Assembly: GCA_002794735.1 (NCBI GenBank)
Contig: NBAZ01000002.1
Location: 1,984,001-2,048,000, forward strand
Direction: 5' to 3'
Length of the DNA stretch: 64,000 nt
From: Pyrrhoderma lamaoense
Lineage: Eukaryota; Basidiomycota; Agaricomycetes; Hymenochaetales; Hymenochaetaceae
How positions within the stretch are numbered: position 1 is the first letter of the stretch; each line of letters starts with the position of its first letter. The position numbers and the translations under genes were made by a program. Positions 1 to 12,402 of the stretch are shown here, piece by piece. The notes under the pieces were generated by a model. It saw only the letters and a list, made by a program, of their open reading frames with translations. It did no database searches and was not told the DNA's origin.

Positions 1-842
1 GGCTAAAGCTGATACCTTTTAATCAAATCCCTTTAGGCTTCCAAATGTAAGTGACAAAACGTGTCACAGTACCGTTTTGATGTCTAACGTTTGCATCAGC
101 GATTCAGTTGCAAGGATGCCTCTTTGGAAGGATGGTCTTGGTAAGCTAACTTTGAACAGAAGTAATGATAAAGTAGTTAATCAAATTTTCCAGATTATAG
201 GTACTTTCAACATTATTTGTAATAACTTATGGATCCTAATACTCATGTTTTATTTCTGAAGGCACGGTACTGGTCACGGAGTAGGTCACTTCCTTAACGT
301 GCATGAAGGTCCGCAAGGCATTGGTACAAGACCTGGTAAATGAAGTTCTTCATTCAAAATCACATACAATTGAGCTTATGGCCTCTCCAAGCATACAACA
401 ATATCCCATTGAAATCAGGGATGACTGTATCCAACGGTTCGTACCATACTCTCTATCTTATCAATCGGTAATTTAGAGTCAAGGATGCGTTCACAGAGCC
501 AGGGTACTATAAGGATGGATATTACGGTATACGTATCGAGAACATAGTAATCGTACGAGAAGCAAAGACGCCCAATAATTTTGGCGAAAAGGGTTACCTC
601 AGCTTCGAGCATGTGACTATGGTAAGTGTTTGATTCTTGTGCTGTATCGCGCGAGTCCTAGATCTAACCCATGAGCAAAGTGTCCGATCCATACGAAACT
701 CATTGCACAGGAGCTACTTTCACCTGATGAACGTGAATGGGTAAATTCGTATCATCAAGAAGTACTTGAGAAGGTGGGTCCTTTGATAAAGAACGATACA
801 CGTGCTTTGAGTTGGTTAGAAAAGGAGTGCACTCCTATTTAA
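1..842 (+). CDS. Xaa-Pro aminopeptidase (M24B), C-terminal part, 5' truncated by window edge
   Basis: Metallopeptidase that removes an N-terminal residue preceding proline; normally a cytosolic dimanganese enzyme. Proposed exons are 100-140, 194-200, 262-335, 392-436, 497-621 and 711-842. Joined, they read WKDGLDYRHGTGHGVG, then NVHEGPQGIGTRP, then MTVSNEPGYYKDG and GIRIENIV, then LSFEHVTM, ending ALSWLEKECTPI before TAA. The HGTGHGVG histidine, the EPGYY glutamate and the FEH glutamate match the metal-binding and catalytic positions of the M24 pita-bread fold. The N-terminal creatinase-like domains lie outside the window. The 194-200 exon is only 7 nt (ATTATAG) and supplies part of the conserved DYRHG segment. 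It ends about 240 bp from the convergent stop of the next gene. Family call is secure; exon borders are from motif continuity. Confidence 0.9.
194..200 (+). other. 7-nt micro-exon in the aminopeptidase gene
   Basis: ATTATAG is flanked by cag upstream (191-193) and gtactt downstream (201). Joining it to the G at 140 and the G at 262 gives the codons for LDYRHGTGHGVG, the conserved family sequence. Without it the frame and the D-Y-R residues are lost. Confidence 0.75.
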
Positions 843-1077
843 TGGTTGTTAGTAAAGGTTTTGGAGTATATAGCAAATGAGGTACAATGCAATGATAATT
901 ATGATATACTAAATTTCGTGTACATATGCATGGAAAAGTTGAAGAAAGCAAGCTACATAATGCAAGCAAATAAGGACAACAATGAACGCATACAAATGAC
1001 AGGTAGGGCAAGAAAAGGTGACATGAGAAAGTTTACGTAGACAAGATGTAAAAGTATACTACATGTAGTTATACACT

Positions 1078-3043
1078 TTAGAAACTGAATGTCTGAGCTC
1101 CTCCGTGATGGAACTGGAATCCACCACTTCGTCCACCATAGCCTCCGAAGCCACTACCCGTCGTGAATGCAGCACTTCCAAACTGTGCGAATATATTAGC
1201 AAGATCACCATCAGCATTGTAGCCACCACCTCCACCCGACATGCTGCCATCCTCATCAGCACCCGCATCATAGCGCTCTTTACGTCGTGGATCTGATAAT
1301 ACAGAGTGCGCTTCGACGACAAGCTTGAATTTCTCTTCGTCGCCACCCTTATCCGGATGGTGTTTTAAGCTCTCCTTGCGATATGCTTTCTTGATGTCAT
1401 ACTCTGTACAGTTATTTTTATCGAGCCCTTTGAGATAATAGAGTCAGATAGAGATAAGATTTCATGATTTATCATGTGTTTCATACCGAGAATCTTATAG
1501 TAATCTTTTGTTTTGCTGCGTTTCAGATCCACCTCGGCTTTTCGGAGTTCAGATTGTAGAGATCGTTCGTCTGCAGCATTACCGTCAACACCAGCAAATT
1601 CCAATGCAGATTTAAAATCTGCGACGGCAGCTTCGTAGTTTTCGAGGTGCAGGTTCACACGAGCCCGGGTCCTAAGAGCCTTGAAGGATGACGGATATAA
1701 TTCAAGAGATTCAGTGATATCAGTAAGAGCTTCTTGATAGTTTTCAAGCTAAACCCAACAAGGTATGAGTACATGATAAACGGTGCAGCACAATAATTCT
1801 TTTTCTTACTTTAACAAACGATGTAGCCCTGTTGGAAAGAAGTGTTGCCCTTATCTGTCCTCCAGTCCTTCTTCCTCTTTCTTGCCGATGGATTCCAGTG
1901 CTTCACTATACTTGTCAATAGCATCCTGCCACCGACTCGCCTTGAAAGACACGTTTCCCTCGTCTTTCAGTCTCTGTACAGCCTTTACCCGTAGCCTGAG
2001 ATTTTTCGCTCGTGAATTATCAGGATCCATTCTCAAAGCATTCATAGCATGTTCGAGAGCATTAGGTAATTTAGCCGTCAAAAAGAGAACTAGACCTCGC
2101 AGCGTCAGAACGTCCGCTGAGTTCGAGTTTAAACGGAGTGCATCGTTTGCTACGATATTTGCTTCATCCCAGTGCTTCGTTGCAAGCTCGATCTCAATCC
2201 TCCAGCATCGCCATTCTGTCGGAACATCGCTTCCCTCGCCATCAATAGCCTGCGAACACCTGTTCAAGGCTAGACGAGCTAGAGCCCACTCTTTGTTCTC
2301 CCGCGCCCTTTCGAAATTCCGTAAATGGGCTTCTAGTTCGAGTACCTTGGCTTGTAATTGTTTAGCAGTCGCGTTTTTAGGTTCGATGCTCAGTGCTTCG
2401 CGCAACGCCGAAAGCGCCGGCGTCGGTGCACCCAAAGCGAACTGACAACGTGCCAGACGAATAAGTGTCTTGGGAGATGGAGACTCAGACTGTAACGAAG
2501 CAGCTTGTTGACAGTCCGCTAAAGCAAGTCTGTACTTCTTAAGACTCATATAAGCTGCAGCACAATTTGTGAAATAAGTCGGTTCTAAAGGCCGTAAATC
2601 TATTCAAAAAAAAAAACGATTCAGTATCTTCTCCTTAGTATAAAACAGTATAACTACATACCAATTGCTTGAGAGTACAAGTCAACAGCTGATCCATAGA
2701 GTTTTTCACGGAAAGCGACATTCCCTTCTTCTTTCAACTGTTCAGCTCGTGCTGCTTCGTCAACCTTGGTCTCTACTTCGGAGCTTCCTGACCCTGACGC
2801 AACCTGCTCATCAGGTGTCGGACTAGGTTCAGGTTCTTTCTCGCCATTTTCCACCGGGGAGGACGACGTCAAGTCAATGACCGGTTTATCTTTCCCGCTG
2901 TATCAAAGTAGAAATGAAGGAGCTGATCAGTTACAACTAGGAACCATGAGTTATCGTCTGATTTCTATTTTGACTGACCTCTCATTGCTCACTGTATCAC
3001 CAGTTGTAGGAGCCTTCTTCCCGGATTTTTTCTTTGACGCCAT
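1078..3043 (-). CDS. TPR and J-domain co-chaperone (DNAJC7/TPR2-like)
   Basis: Co-chaperone expected to bridge Hsp70 and Hsp90: TPR repeats bind chaperone C-termini and the J domain stimulates Hsp70 ATPase. It starts [17 protein letters not shown] at 3043. A disordered acidic stretch follows, then TPR motifs beginning [19 protein letters not shown], a second block around [20 protein letters not shown], and a third around [19 protein letters not shown]. The J domain near the C-terminus starts DYYKILG and contains [11 protein letters not shown], so the catalytic HPD is intact. The tail is Gly-rich ([15 protein letters not shown]) and ends AQTFSF. Four or five short introns are inferred. TPR-TPR-J order and length of about 560 residues fit DNAJC7. 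A 220-codon antisense frame at 1783-2445 is only its shadow. Confidence 0.9.
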
Positions 3044-3376
3044 TGTTTAATAATCTATTGATTTCTGTTTATGGCGGGAAGAGCGAAATGCACTGGATAA
3101 TAAGGAAGAGGTGACTAAACCCCGTAAATGCATGTATACCATGTTTAAATGGAGAAGATTTCCCACGGCTTCAACCTATCCAATCATTTTAAATGATTTT
3201 TCTTGGCTTCTATATGCAGTATAGATGATTCAAAATCTATATCGTTCGTTGCTCCAGAAATACAAAAATGACTATATAATAATGTTAATGCGCGAGGGCT
3301 TAAGGTAAGCTACAATGCTATGCGTAAAAAGTTGTGTTGAAAGCAGTTTGGTAATTAATTAATGCAAGAATTAGGG

Positions 3377-6300
3377 TTATAATGCAGTTGGGTGATCTTC
3401 GTCAGGACGGAAACGTAGACGAGCTAGGAGAACAGAGTTCCAAAGAGATGAAGGGTAATATTCTGATACTTTATTTGCTGAGACAGCTTTTCCAGGAACA
3501 TCCTCGTGGTACGATGGACCGATCACTTCTGGGTTGGTATCAATAGAGAACGAGCCCCATTTCTGTCCAGCCTTTGGGGAAGCATACACATTGAAGTGAA
3601 CCTGGCCATCCGGGTTATTGTGATTGACAAACATGCCGTAATCAGGGGTATTAAGAGTTCCAATGACTATTGGAATAACGAAGAGTCAGAGATCTAGATT
3701 AATATGAAGAAATGTAATCATACTTACTTAAATATACGTCCTCTTTCTGAAACCGATGTTCAGCTCCATAAAGAGTTACTATCCTCTGGATATTAGCTTC
3801 AAACCATTTTTTCGGAGTATCTAGTTCCTCGATATACTTGTACATCGTTTGCTCAACGTATAGGAAAGAGCTCTTATGGCCCGCCCGAATCGGGAACGAA
3901 AATCGGCGACTGACGTTTTGCCTAACAAAATTATACAAAATTAACAAAGTATGGCTTTTTTGCTTGACAGAAATACGTACTGATAATCTCCAGAGCTTCG
4001 ACTTCTGAACCACATAAGGCCACGAATGACATCCATTCCTCTTTGCGTCATATCTCGCCGGTCTTGTCGCTGACTACCTTTGGCACTTTCCCATATCCGT
4101 ATAAGTTTGACATCCCATCTGCACGACCTTGGGATGAAGTTGGAGGATCAAAGGCGTTGAACAAGGTGACAAATCTTCCACTTGGTCGTGAAAGATATCC
4201 AACAGCTCCTAATTCCACGGGGCTCGGATCCCACAAGGGCAAAGTCACTAGCATGAAAATTTGTTAGTTAGAAAACATAATAAGAGACTAACTAAAGACA
4301 TACGAGATGGATGAAAGGCATGCTGCAAACATAACCTATAACGACTCTCGCTCTTACGTTGGAAAATTACTTCATCAGCTGGAGGTGGTGACGCGAACCG
4401 TTCCAGATACTCAAAGCCAGGTCCGTCCTTATATGGCTCAGTATTTGAATCGGAGGCTGACCCTGTCCGTGAACTTGTCGTGGATGTGTTTATTGACGGT
4501 ATAGCACTGTCTGATACACTCCGTACTCGGTGATCTCTAGCATATATATCATCCTCCTCTAAAGGTTCAGAACATCCTGGTTCAGGTAATCTGATAGGCC
4601 TGTAGCTGACTGGAGACGCATTTGTGTCCTCATTCGGTTTACCTTCTTCACGTATTGGTGTTATAATCCGTTGTATGGGTAACCTAGGTGCAAGTAAAGG
4701 CGTCTGCCTTGAGGGACCAGGACTTGATCTAGCGGAATCTGAGTCTGAAGAACGGGGAAAATCAATATTGTGTTCAACTACTTCATGATGACGTCAGTCC
4801 TCAGCAAACATAAGGTAAATGTCATAAAACATACCAGAGATCTCCGGCAACTTCCCCGGTCTCATATCAGGGGATTGCCTACGCGTATACGTATCGTTGA
4901 ACGTTTCAATCTTTCGCCCCAAGGAAACGTATTCGCATATTTATTCAAACCGAGCTTCTTGAGTTCCCGATGGATTTTCTGAAAGTGGGTCTCTTGGAGG
5001 GATCGCGTACCCAACACATCTCGATGATGCTGAGGATACCCTGTGATGCATTGACATTTGTAATAAGAGGTCGCTTGTTCTCTACTACGATTAAACGGCG
5101 ATACTGTTCATCGTCCACCATTCCCCAGGGCAAAGCCCCATTACCAAAGATCTCAACACAAACAATAGCAAATGCGTATATGTCAACCGCATATGTCAGC
5201 TGCCCCGTGGTCTCGCCGTCAATTATTTCAGGAGCTTGCCAACGTAGTGTACCCCCTAAATATAAAATAAGTAACATGATTACAAATGACTCAGACAAAC
5301 ATACTTGGAGGATGTCGACCACTCATACGAAATGCCTCAGTTTTCATCTCACTTTGACCGAAGTCGGTGATGACGCAGTGCCCATCATCACTGATGAGGA
5401 CGTTTGAACCCTATCGATAGCGCCTTCGTCAGCATCATGTATCAAGCGTATAACTTTTACCCACCTTCAAGTCACCATGCATCACGCCTTGGCGGTGCAA
5501 ATAAGCCATCCCTCCTGCGATTTCATACACGAACCGACGCTGAACTACGCCATCAACGTTGTTCTTTCCAAAAATGTTGCGTAGATATTCGACAAGATTT
5601 CCGTTACGCATATACGGGCTGACAAGAAACCATGGAGGTTCTCCAGTAGTTGAACTCGCACCAAGTAGTGGAAGCACATTCGGATGACTGAGTTTGCGCC
5701 AAACAGCCATCTCATGCACAAAAAGTTCTTTGGTAGTAGCAAGGGTAAGAACCTTCACTGCTACTGTATGATTCCTCCATCGGGCGCGGTATACGTCGAG
5801 AAGTAGCCGATACCAACACGTTCTTCAAGGTCAACCTCGAAGCGAGTTATTGTCCAACTAGGTAGGTTGATATCTTTTCCCTGGCTCAGTCTCCGTAAAG
5901 CATCAATACCAGTTTCCATGAACTCTCGATCGAGGGTATCGGTCTTCGAAGTCCTTCGAGCCTCCTTCGAGCTCTTGCTTTTTCTACTGCCCTTAGTAGC
6001 CACACTATCTGAAGTTAGGCGTCTCGTAAGACCGCTCAGCCTGATACCTCCTCGACTTTTGGAGGTATCACTTTTCACAATCTCCTGAACAAGATCGTTT
6101 TCTTTTTCTAATGCAGCTTCTATTTCATCCCTCTCAGCCTCCTCTTTGTCAACTTCGTTCTCAAGAGCACGTTGCAGTGTCTTCAAAGCTTCAGGCACTT
6201 CCTCTCGACTGATCTGTAGAACGTGAATCATTTCCGCATCACTTGAAGTTGCAAGAGCAGCACGCATTAGTGCCCGAAGATCAGCCATATCGAGGATGTG

Positions 6301-7631
6301 ATCTCTCGTGTTTTGCTCTTCGACCAAGGCACAAAGTTGTGCGCGTATATCTTCGGGGCGTGGTGGCACATGTATCGTTACTTGAGATGCAGTGGGCTCG
6401 AGCTTTATAACTACAGAATCTGGAGTAGGAGGTGGGGATTGGACCGTCTCAATTACGGGAACGGCATTACTTGAGGATGTGGTATCAGTCCCAGACGTAG
6501 AATTCGAGTTTTCCGTACCACCCGAGCTTGTGACAGTATATGCAGGCGGGGAATCGGGAGGCAGCGAGCGAAAACCTTGTTTTGGAGTTGCATCCGCCTG
6601 AGCCGGTAATCCTCCTCCAAGCGATGCAATGAGTCGTTCTGTGTCTGCTTTTCGTTGCGCCTCGGCTTGCTGCAGTTGGCGCAGTGTTCTGATTTGAATA
6701 GATATCTAGTTGTACTTATTGTGAGATATATATCACAAGAATTCATGATAATGAAATTTCGCACCGAGAACAGGCTAATAGCATCAGTTAATGCTGCATC
6801 ACAGCCACTTATACTCCTTAAGATATCATCTCTTTTCAAGTAACGCTTGAGAAAAGGCCGATGAACTTGCTTATGTAGGACGACGTGTACACTTTTAAAT
6901 GTCCTATTATAGGATCAAAGTTAAAATAGAGACTGAGAACAGACTCGAGTTGACTCACTCAACAAGTTTCTGGAGAGGCATGTCAAGCTCATCGCCGACA
7001 TCCCCCCCTGCTTCGTATATCTCCTGGCGAACGGCTAGTAGAATGTCGGCGCATCGTTCTGTAAGCCTTAAACAAGCCAATCTGTTGGTCTGCACAGAAC
7101 GAGTAAGCTAGAGTTTGCGAAATTAGAGAGAGAAGCGCGAACCTCAACAAGCTGTAAGGCATCCCATATTGTCAATAGTACCCTGGCTGCCTCTTCGAGG
7201 CCGGGAACAGGTGCGAAACGAAGAACATCTGCGCTCACTTCGAGAAGATCGTGAGCCGCTTCTTTACCGTAGTCCAGCGTACTACTAACTGCTCGTGAAA
7301 CATACTTAATAAACAATTAGTTGGTATATGATGATATGTTGCAAAGCTCCCGTACCTTCCTCGTATTCTCCCATCTTTCCGATTGTTCAGGGGGCACGGT
7401 AGGTCGTCTCTTCAAGTACAACTCTGGACGGTCTCTCCAGGGACGCGTTGCATCTCGAGAACCCCACCATCCCTTGGGTTCAACCTCTTTATTGTTCTCG
7501 GCTTTTCGTTGTAGAAGGACCTGAGTAGGATAGCCGGCCATCGCTGTAGCTATAGGTGAAGCGACGCGCTTCTCGAGAGGCTCCTCATCCTCTTTCTCGT
7601 TGTTTTCAATTACAGAGCCAGCATCGGACAT
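3377..7631 (-). CDS. MLKL-like four-helix bundle plus protein kinase plus C-terminal domain; several apparent frameshifts
   Basis: One long multi-exon protein of about 1,250 residues. Start is MSDAGSVIENNEKEDEEP at 7631. A helical domain follows (VLRFAPVPGLEEAARVLLTI, TNRLACLRLTERCADILLAV, HRPFLKRYLKRDDILRSISG) matching the MLKL N-terminal-like bundle known from agaricomycete kinases. A Pro/Ser linker and an acidic helix come next. The kinase has a Gly loop (GIGYFST then VYRARWRN), lysine in TVAVKVL, MHGDLK in place of HRDLK, DFG in VITDFGQSE, and APE in LRWQAPEIIDGE. The C-terminal domain includes LPLWDPSPVELGAVGYLSRP and LDTPKKWFEANIQRIV and ends DEDHPTAL. Reading frame breaks at about 5794, 4975-4978, 4917-4920 and 4079-4081; one extra base at each restores continuity. 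All key kinase motifs survive, so a catalytically competent kinase seems likely. Partners and substrates are unknown. Confidence 0.72.
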
Positions 7632-9551
7632 GTTTGTGGGTAATGATTGAAAAGAGAACCGGAAGCCGAGTTTTTTTTAATATACACCCAAGGCACAGCC
7701 CACACGTCAGCGTGGCTCAGTACCAGCTAATTTATTGATGTACAAGGATGCTCTTATACTTTAGTGCAATGAGAGCTGGCCAGAGGGCATCGCATATGGA
7801 AAGTTGCCACCACGAGGAGCACCTGACAATAGTAGTCGCCGGACTGTAATGACTGGTTTTCCGACCCGTTAATAGACTGGCTAAGCTGGCTAATGGTATT
7901 CGCTCTAGTATAGTGAGATAGCTTTTTGTGGTGGTGAGGTGCAGAGCTTGCAAATACGATCATATGTATATATTTGATAGTAGTTCGGCGTTACGACGTT
8001 GTCACGACGGATCTGATCAACACTGGCGGTGAGATCCAGAACGGAATAAGTAATCTAACAGTATTTCACGCCAAGTACATCTACTGTCATCGTTTCATCC
8101 GATTTCGCATACATCGTAAAAAAAATTGATTTTGAAAATTATCTCAAGCCTGTGTACAATATGGCCATCATGGAGACGGGGTAGTCTACTAGTTCCAGCG
8201 CCTTGCTACTATACTTGATGAGCGCACAGCACGCTGATTTCGAGCGCTAAGCTCATAATGCATGTAATTTACATAGTCGCAGTATCCTCCAAAGATCTTA
8301 CAATGAAAATACTATCCCCCAAGTGGGCAACTTAGTGCGGGCACCTAAATACAATGATTATTCTTCATGACGTGGACCAGTGGACATGTGTAGTAAACAA
8401 AAAATCATTTTAGGTATTTTTAGGAGATCGCTAGTCAGGTGTTTACGCACATGCATTACAGAAACTTACCTTTAAAGCGTATTTAAAAAAGGCACAAAAC
8501 AAGAGTATATTTCAAGCTTGATGTGCATATGGCGTATGCGTTCTGCGTCGCCTAGGTCTGTCAGATGTCATAGGCGATTTAGGATGAGAATTTTTGCTAG
8601 TCGGTCAATCTTCCAGCTTAAGCGAGGATTATTTAAATAACGTTAATCACGGGAAGCTGGTTAATCTTCAATGATAAGTGGCTCAAGGTACGCACGTACG
8701 CAGGGCGTGTAAACTACTACTGAGTTTGGAACTTGGTGCTTACATGTAAATGCGGAATCAAATCTATTAATTAAAATTAAAGTGTCCTCATTACTCTATT
8801 TAGTAAGGGTCTATGATGATGTCAATTTCCTATTCCGAGCTCTTTGACTCTGTATTACTAAGATTGTATTACTTGGCCATTGGCTGACTTGGGTTCCTTG
8901 GAGATTCTTCTCGGCTTGTATGCTCCGTGGAAACTATACATACAGGGTCTTTCAGTGCAGCGTAATTACAACGAGCACTCGGTGACACTTGCCTAATATG
9001 ACAAGCATATGCCCGGCCACTGAGAGATCAACATGAACTGACTACGCTATGATCTGCTGCGAAGATTCCCATTTATGACATGACAGAGCAGCATTATTGT
9101 ACCTTGATCCGTATTCCATTTTCCTTCGAATAAAAATGGTCATTGATAAGTCCTACTTACTGTCCTTTTGATAATTATTCAGATGTTCCATGTCTAAGAC
9201 CGGGACTGTGGATTTTACCATGGTGACGCATGTGCATCCCCCCTGCATCTGACAACATCTTTCCGAAACATTGCCTGATGGATATCGTCTTGGAAGAATG
9301 ACATACAACCCGACTTATACTCCAAGGATACCATACCTTGTACATAGCTGAATGATTATGATTATGATAGAGTACTCCTCAAAGCCATCGACCTCGGTTG
9401 AGTAATTAGGGTTCGGACTGGCCGTGTCATCGATGATGCAACTCTCATTTCCACATGCATATATATCGTTCACTAGCGTTTATCTCAACTCACAACTTGA
9501 CTTCCACGTTGCACCTTATTAAAACGCACAATAACTTTCCTCTGTAAAACA
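7632..9551. other. intergenic region, no supported gene
   Basis: About 1.9 kb AT-rich sequence between divergent genes. Short open frames at 7732-7963 show no recognisable motifs or splice continuity. A TATA-like cluster (catatatatc, about 9458-9467) lies about 90 bp before the next ATG and probably belongs to that promoter. Confidence 0.6.
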
Positions 9552-9883
9552 ATGGCCGGTGAATTTGACTCCGACTACAAGCCTGGCACTGTCGGCATTG
9601 AATCGGAAGACTATGACAGCGGATCTGCTGCCAACTTCGCTAGTCAGGATCGCGAGGCTGCAGAGAGTGAGAGCACTGGCAGAATCCCCCAGAGTAGGTG
9701 CCACTCGACCAGAAAATGGTGGACGATGATCTAACTAAGACACAAACAGGAGAAATAAACGATCTCAAGGCCGACGCTGGTGATCTCATCGAGAAAAGCG
9801 GCCGTCGTCAAAACAGAGGCGGCGACGCCTACAAGCAAGAACGTCAACTTGACCAAGATTTGGCTGACGAAGGAGCGATTTGA
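9552..9883 (+). CDS. small hydrophilic protein, hydrophilin-like
   Basis: Two exons, 9552-9693 and 9750-9883, joined across a 56-bp GT-AG intron; the AGA codon is split. The product is about 91 residues, starts MAGEFDSDYKPGTVGIESED and ends QLDQDLADEGAI. It is rich in Asp, Glu, Gly, Ser and Gln, has no cysteine and no hydrophobic segment, and so looks intrinsically disordered. Such proteins are often stress-related hydrophilins, but I do not recognise a family and the role is inference. A TATA-like element lies about 90 bp upstream. The splice sites and conserved composition across the junction support a real gene. Confidence 0.6.
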
Positions 9884-10219
9884 GCACAGTGTTCTTTTAC
9901 ACGGTTAAAGTTTGGCTGTATTGAACAACAGAATTGAATGTAGATTATTGGCTCTTGATAACTTCTTAATTGGTGTAAATAAAAGTGTAATTCAACGATA
10001 ACATCAAATATAGATCCAGATACTCAGACCCAAGAATAGATCCGAAACTACAATATAATATTCGATTAGTTTTTGAGTTTTAAAAGTACAACAATGTTTA
10101 TATATATGGTAATAAAGTAATCAATGGGCCCAATGTGAAAAAATTAGAAATACATAACGTAATGAAAACGTCCAATAGTCCGATAACTGATAATTAAAAA
10201 AGGTAACAAAGACCATATT

Positions 10220-11411
10220 TCAAGAATTTTGAGCATCAGAAGAATTAAAAGGGAAGTGTAAGATGGATACACCAGCGATAGTATTCTCGTCTGCCACACT
10301 AGAACTCGAGTTAGTCACGATGCCATACATAGTTCCTTTTACACCTTCAGGTATCTCTGCTTCCCATATATTCGCAAACCCACCACGTATCGGAACAGAG
10401 ACCTGACCAAGACCGGAAAGCAAAGCGAGGTACGGTTGTGTGCCGTTCTCTAATTTGGCTGCACCTCTTGCTGTGGAGTTGAATGCGAGAGTGATGTTCT
10501 CGCCAGGTGCGTACGATAGACTGAGGATGTTCAGTTTGGGGAATGTGCTTATTGGGAGAGGTGCGTTTGTGTTGGGACAGGATACGATAAAGCTCGTTGC
10601 GAGTGCGTAGGCTTGGTTGAGGTCGAGCGGAGTCTGAAATGTGTCCCCCGTTTGCGTTTGTGGTTAATTGGTGAAAAGAGTTCAAGCCACCGCGCGAGGG
10701 GAGGGGGGAGGGGGTGATCATATAGATAAACATGATGGAATAGTCAAGGTTGTGCATATAATAGAAACTATTTGGGATCATACCTCGAAAGATGTTGACC
10801 AAGGGTACTGGCCAAGTACTGAAGACATGATAAAAGCAGACTGACGAGCTCTGTTATAGAAAGGTAAACAAGGTAAGCGAAAGTTCCTAGTCCCCCATTT
10901 TTATAAAAAGATTAGGTGTACGCACTCGATTGCAAGAATGGATGCTGCCTCGAGGGTGTGAAGCGGATCAGACAGAGACCGTGTAATCCCCGTATATGCC
11001 GACGTCCCAACAGCTTCAAACGTAGCACTAAGAGACACGAAGTCATGTACGTCGTTCATAGGACTACACAACAAAAAAACACCCCCAAAAAATCGATTAA
11101 TATCAGTTCTCGTTCATTCTCCCCTGCCTCACTCATACAGCGAGAGCCAACTCATATCCATAACATATCCAAACTCAAGAAAACTCACAAACTATACGTG
11201 CATGGCTGAGTCGCATTCGGGCCTAATATCTGAGCAAGAATATTCGCATGAGCCTCCTCGTTCGACCTAATCTGTTTGAACCTTTCCCACGTATAAGCAG
11301 GATACCCAGCGTCCAAAAAGTCTATATCAGAGAACCTAGATAACCCTTCATTATAAAACGCAACTTCTAGATATTCAAGTGTTAACGCAAAGTTAAGAAC
11401 GAGAGAATCTG

Positions 11412-11450
<39 letters not shown>

Positions 11451-11595
11451 TTAGTATTAGTAATTGTTGACTTTTCAGAGAAACAATACGATCAACTCTT
11501 ACCAACGAATTCTAATAGCGATACCCGTTTCACAGGGACCGCACCCCCAAACAGGCGAAAACAAGCAGTGTAGCAAAGCCAGAAATAAGCTTCAT
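10220..11595 (-). CDS. secreted Rds1/ferritin-like domain protein
   Basis: Secreted or wall-associated fungal protein of the stress-response Rds1 type, with a ferritin-like helical domain. The start MKLISGFATLLVFACLG at 11595 is a signal peptide. Later exons give NFALTLEYLEVAFYNEGLSR, PAYTWERFKQIRSNEEAHAN, TFEAVGTSAYTG, LEAASILAIEC and ARQSAFIMSSVLGQYPW, with the E...E..H pattern of ferritin-like proteins. A beta-rich C-terminal part runs from TPLDLNQAYALATSFIVSCP to NSSDAQNS. Right after the signal peptide the frame breaks at a C5 run (11544-11548); one more base gives a continuous VPVKRVSLLEFVG. Four introns are inferred, one containing the ATT microsatellite. Whether it binds iron is unknown; related proteins are mostly uncharacterised. 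Confidence 0.8.
11412..11451. repeat. (ATT)n microsatellite
   Basis: About 13 perfect ATT units inside the first intron of the ferritin-like gene. Length is likely to be polymorphic between isolates. Confidence 0.95.
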
Positions 11596-12402
11596 CGTCC
11601 TCCCCCCTTTTTTTATCTTTCTTTCTTTCTGTGAAACGTTGGAACGCTTAAACTTTCTATCGAATCAGAAGCCAGAAGATCTGCGTAAAGAAAATTGTTA
11701 AAGAGCAAACAAAGGGCGATGAGTAAAGGGTAGAGGAAGGGAAAAAGTACAAAGGAGGCGAAGAAGCAAGTTGCAAACTGAGAAGCAAATTAGAGAGAGA
11801 GAGAGGAGAGTTCTTATAAGCGTACAGGCTTTGGTATAGGTAGAGAGGGCTAGACTCTTTTTTGACTTGACATTACAAGCAAACTTGAACTTAGAGATTA
11901 CTTATTTCAATTTTAATAAATTAGAGAAAAGCGCAATGTTGTGTTTCTAGAAAAACGCAAAGTGTCTCCTCCGCCTCCCGCCCCTTAATGGGAGCATCAC
12001 GGGCTACGTTTGGAATCACTTCTCCGAACCGATTCTTATAGCCAATTCCCATATTGATGGGATTCGGTCCAATAAGATAGGATGATAACCATAACATTAT
12101 GTCCATAAACCAGAAAAGATACAGATCCATTATGAGTACAAAACTTCAAAGTGGCAGTAGTGAAAACATCGGTGTGAGAGAATGTGTGCGGTATGTGTGC
12201 AGTATATGCACTGTCACAACTTACCGCCACATTTATGAAAGGGGATACAACAATTAATCTACAAAAAAAAACAGGTGAGAAAAGTCCATATCGTGAGTGA
12301 ATGCGAACGTGAAATAGTCGAAATTTGCGTATTAAAAGTTCCATGGGAAAAAGTAAGGAAAGATAAAGTCAATTCTCCAGATTTATTGACTGCTCTCAAG
12401 AG
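11596..12402. other. intergenic, promoter of ferritin-like gene
   Basis: Pyrimidine-rich on the minus strand close to 11600, with CT runs typical of fungal promoters. Short open frames at 11921-12344 have no motif support, and I see no gene here. Confidence 0.5.

Noticed and set aside
1783..2445. 220-codon plus-strand open frame
   Set aside because: It is antisense to the TPR region of the DNAJC7-like gene; the minus frame has clear TPR motifs and this one has none.
4300..4862. Kinase and C-terminal domain as two separate genes, the first ending at 4862
   Set aside because: One extra base in the C4 run at 4917-4920 opens the frame through a normal intron into the next exon in phase, and the combined order matches what I recall of related agaricomycete proteins.
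3377..7631. Kinase gene as a decayed pseudogene
   Set aside because: All breaks are single-base losses, three of the four in short homopolymers, while every catalytic motif is intact, and similar breaks occur in unrelated housekeeping-type genes in the window.
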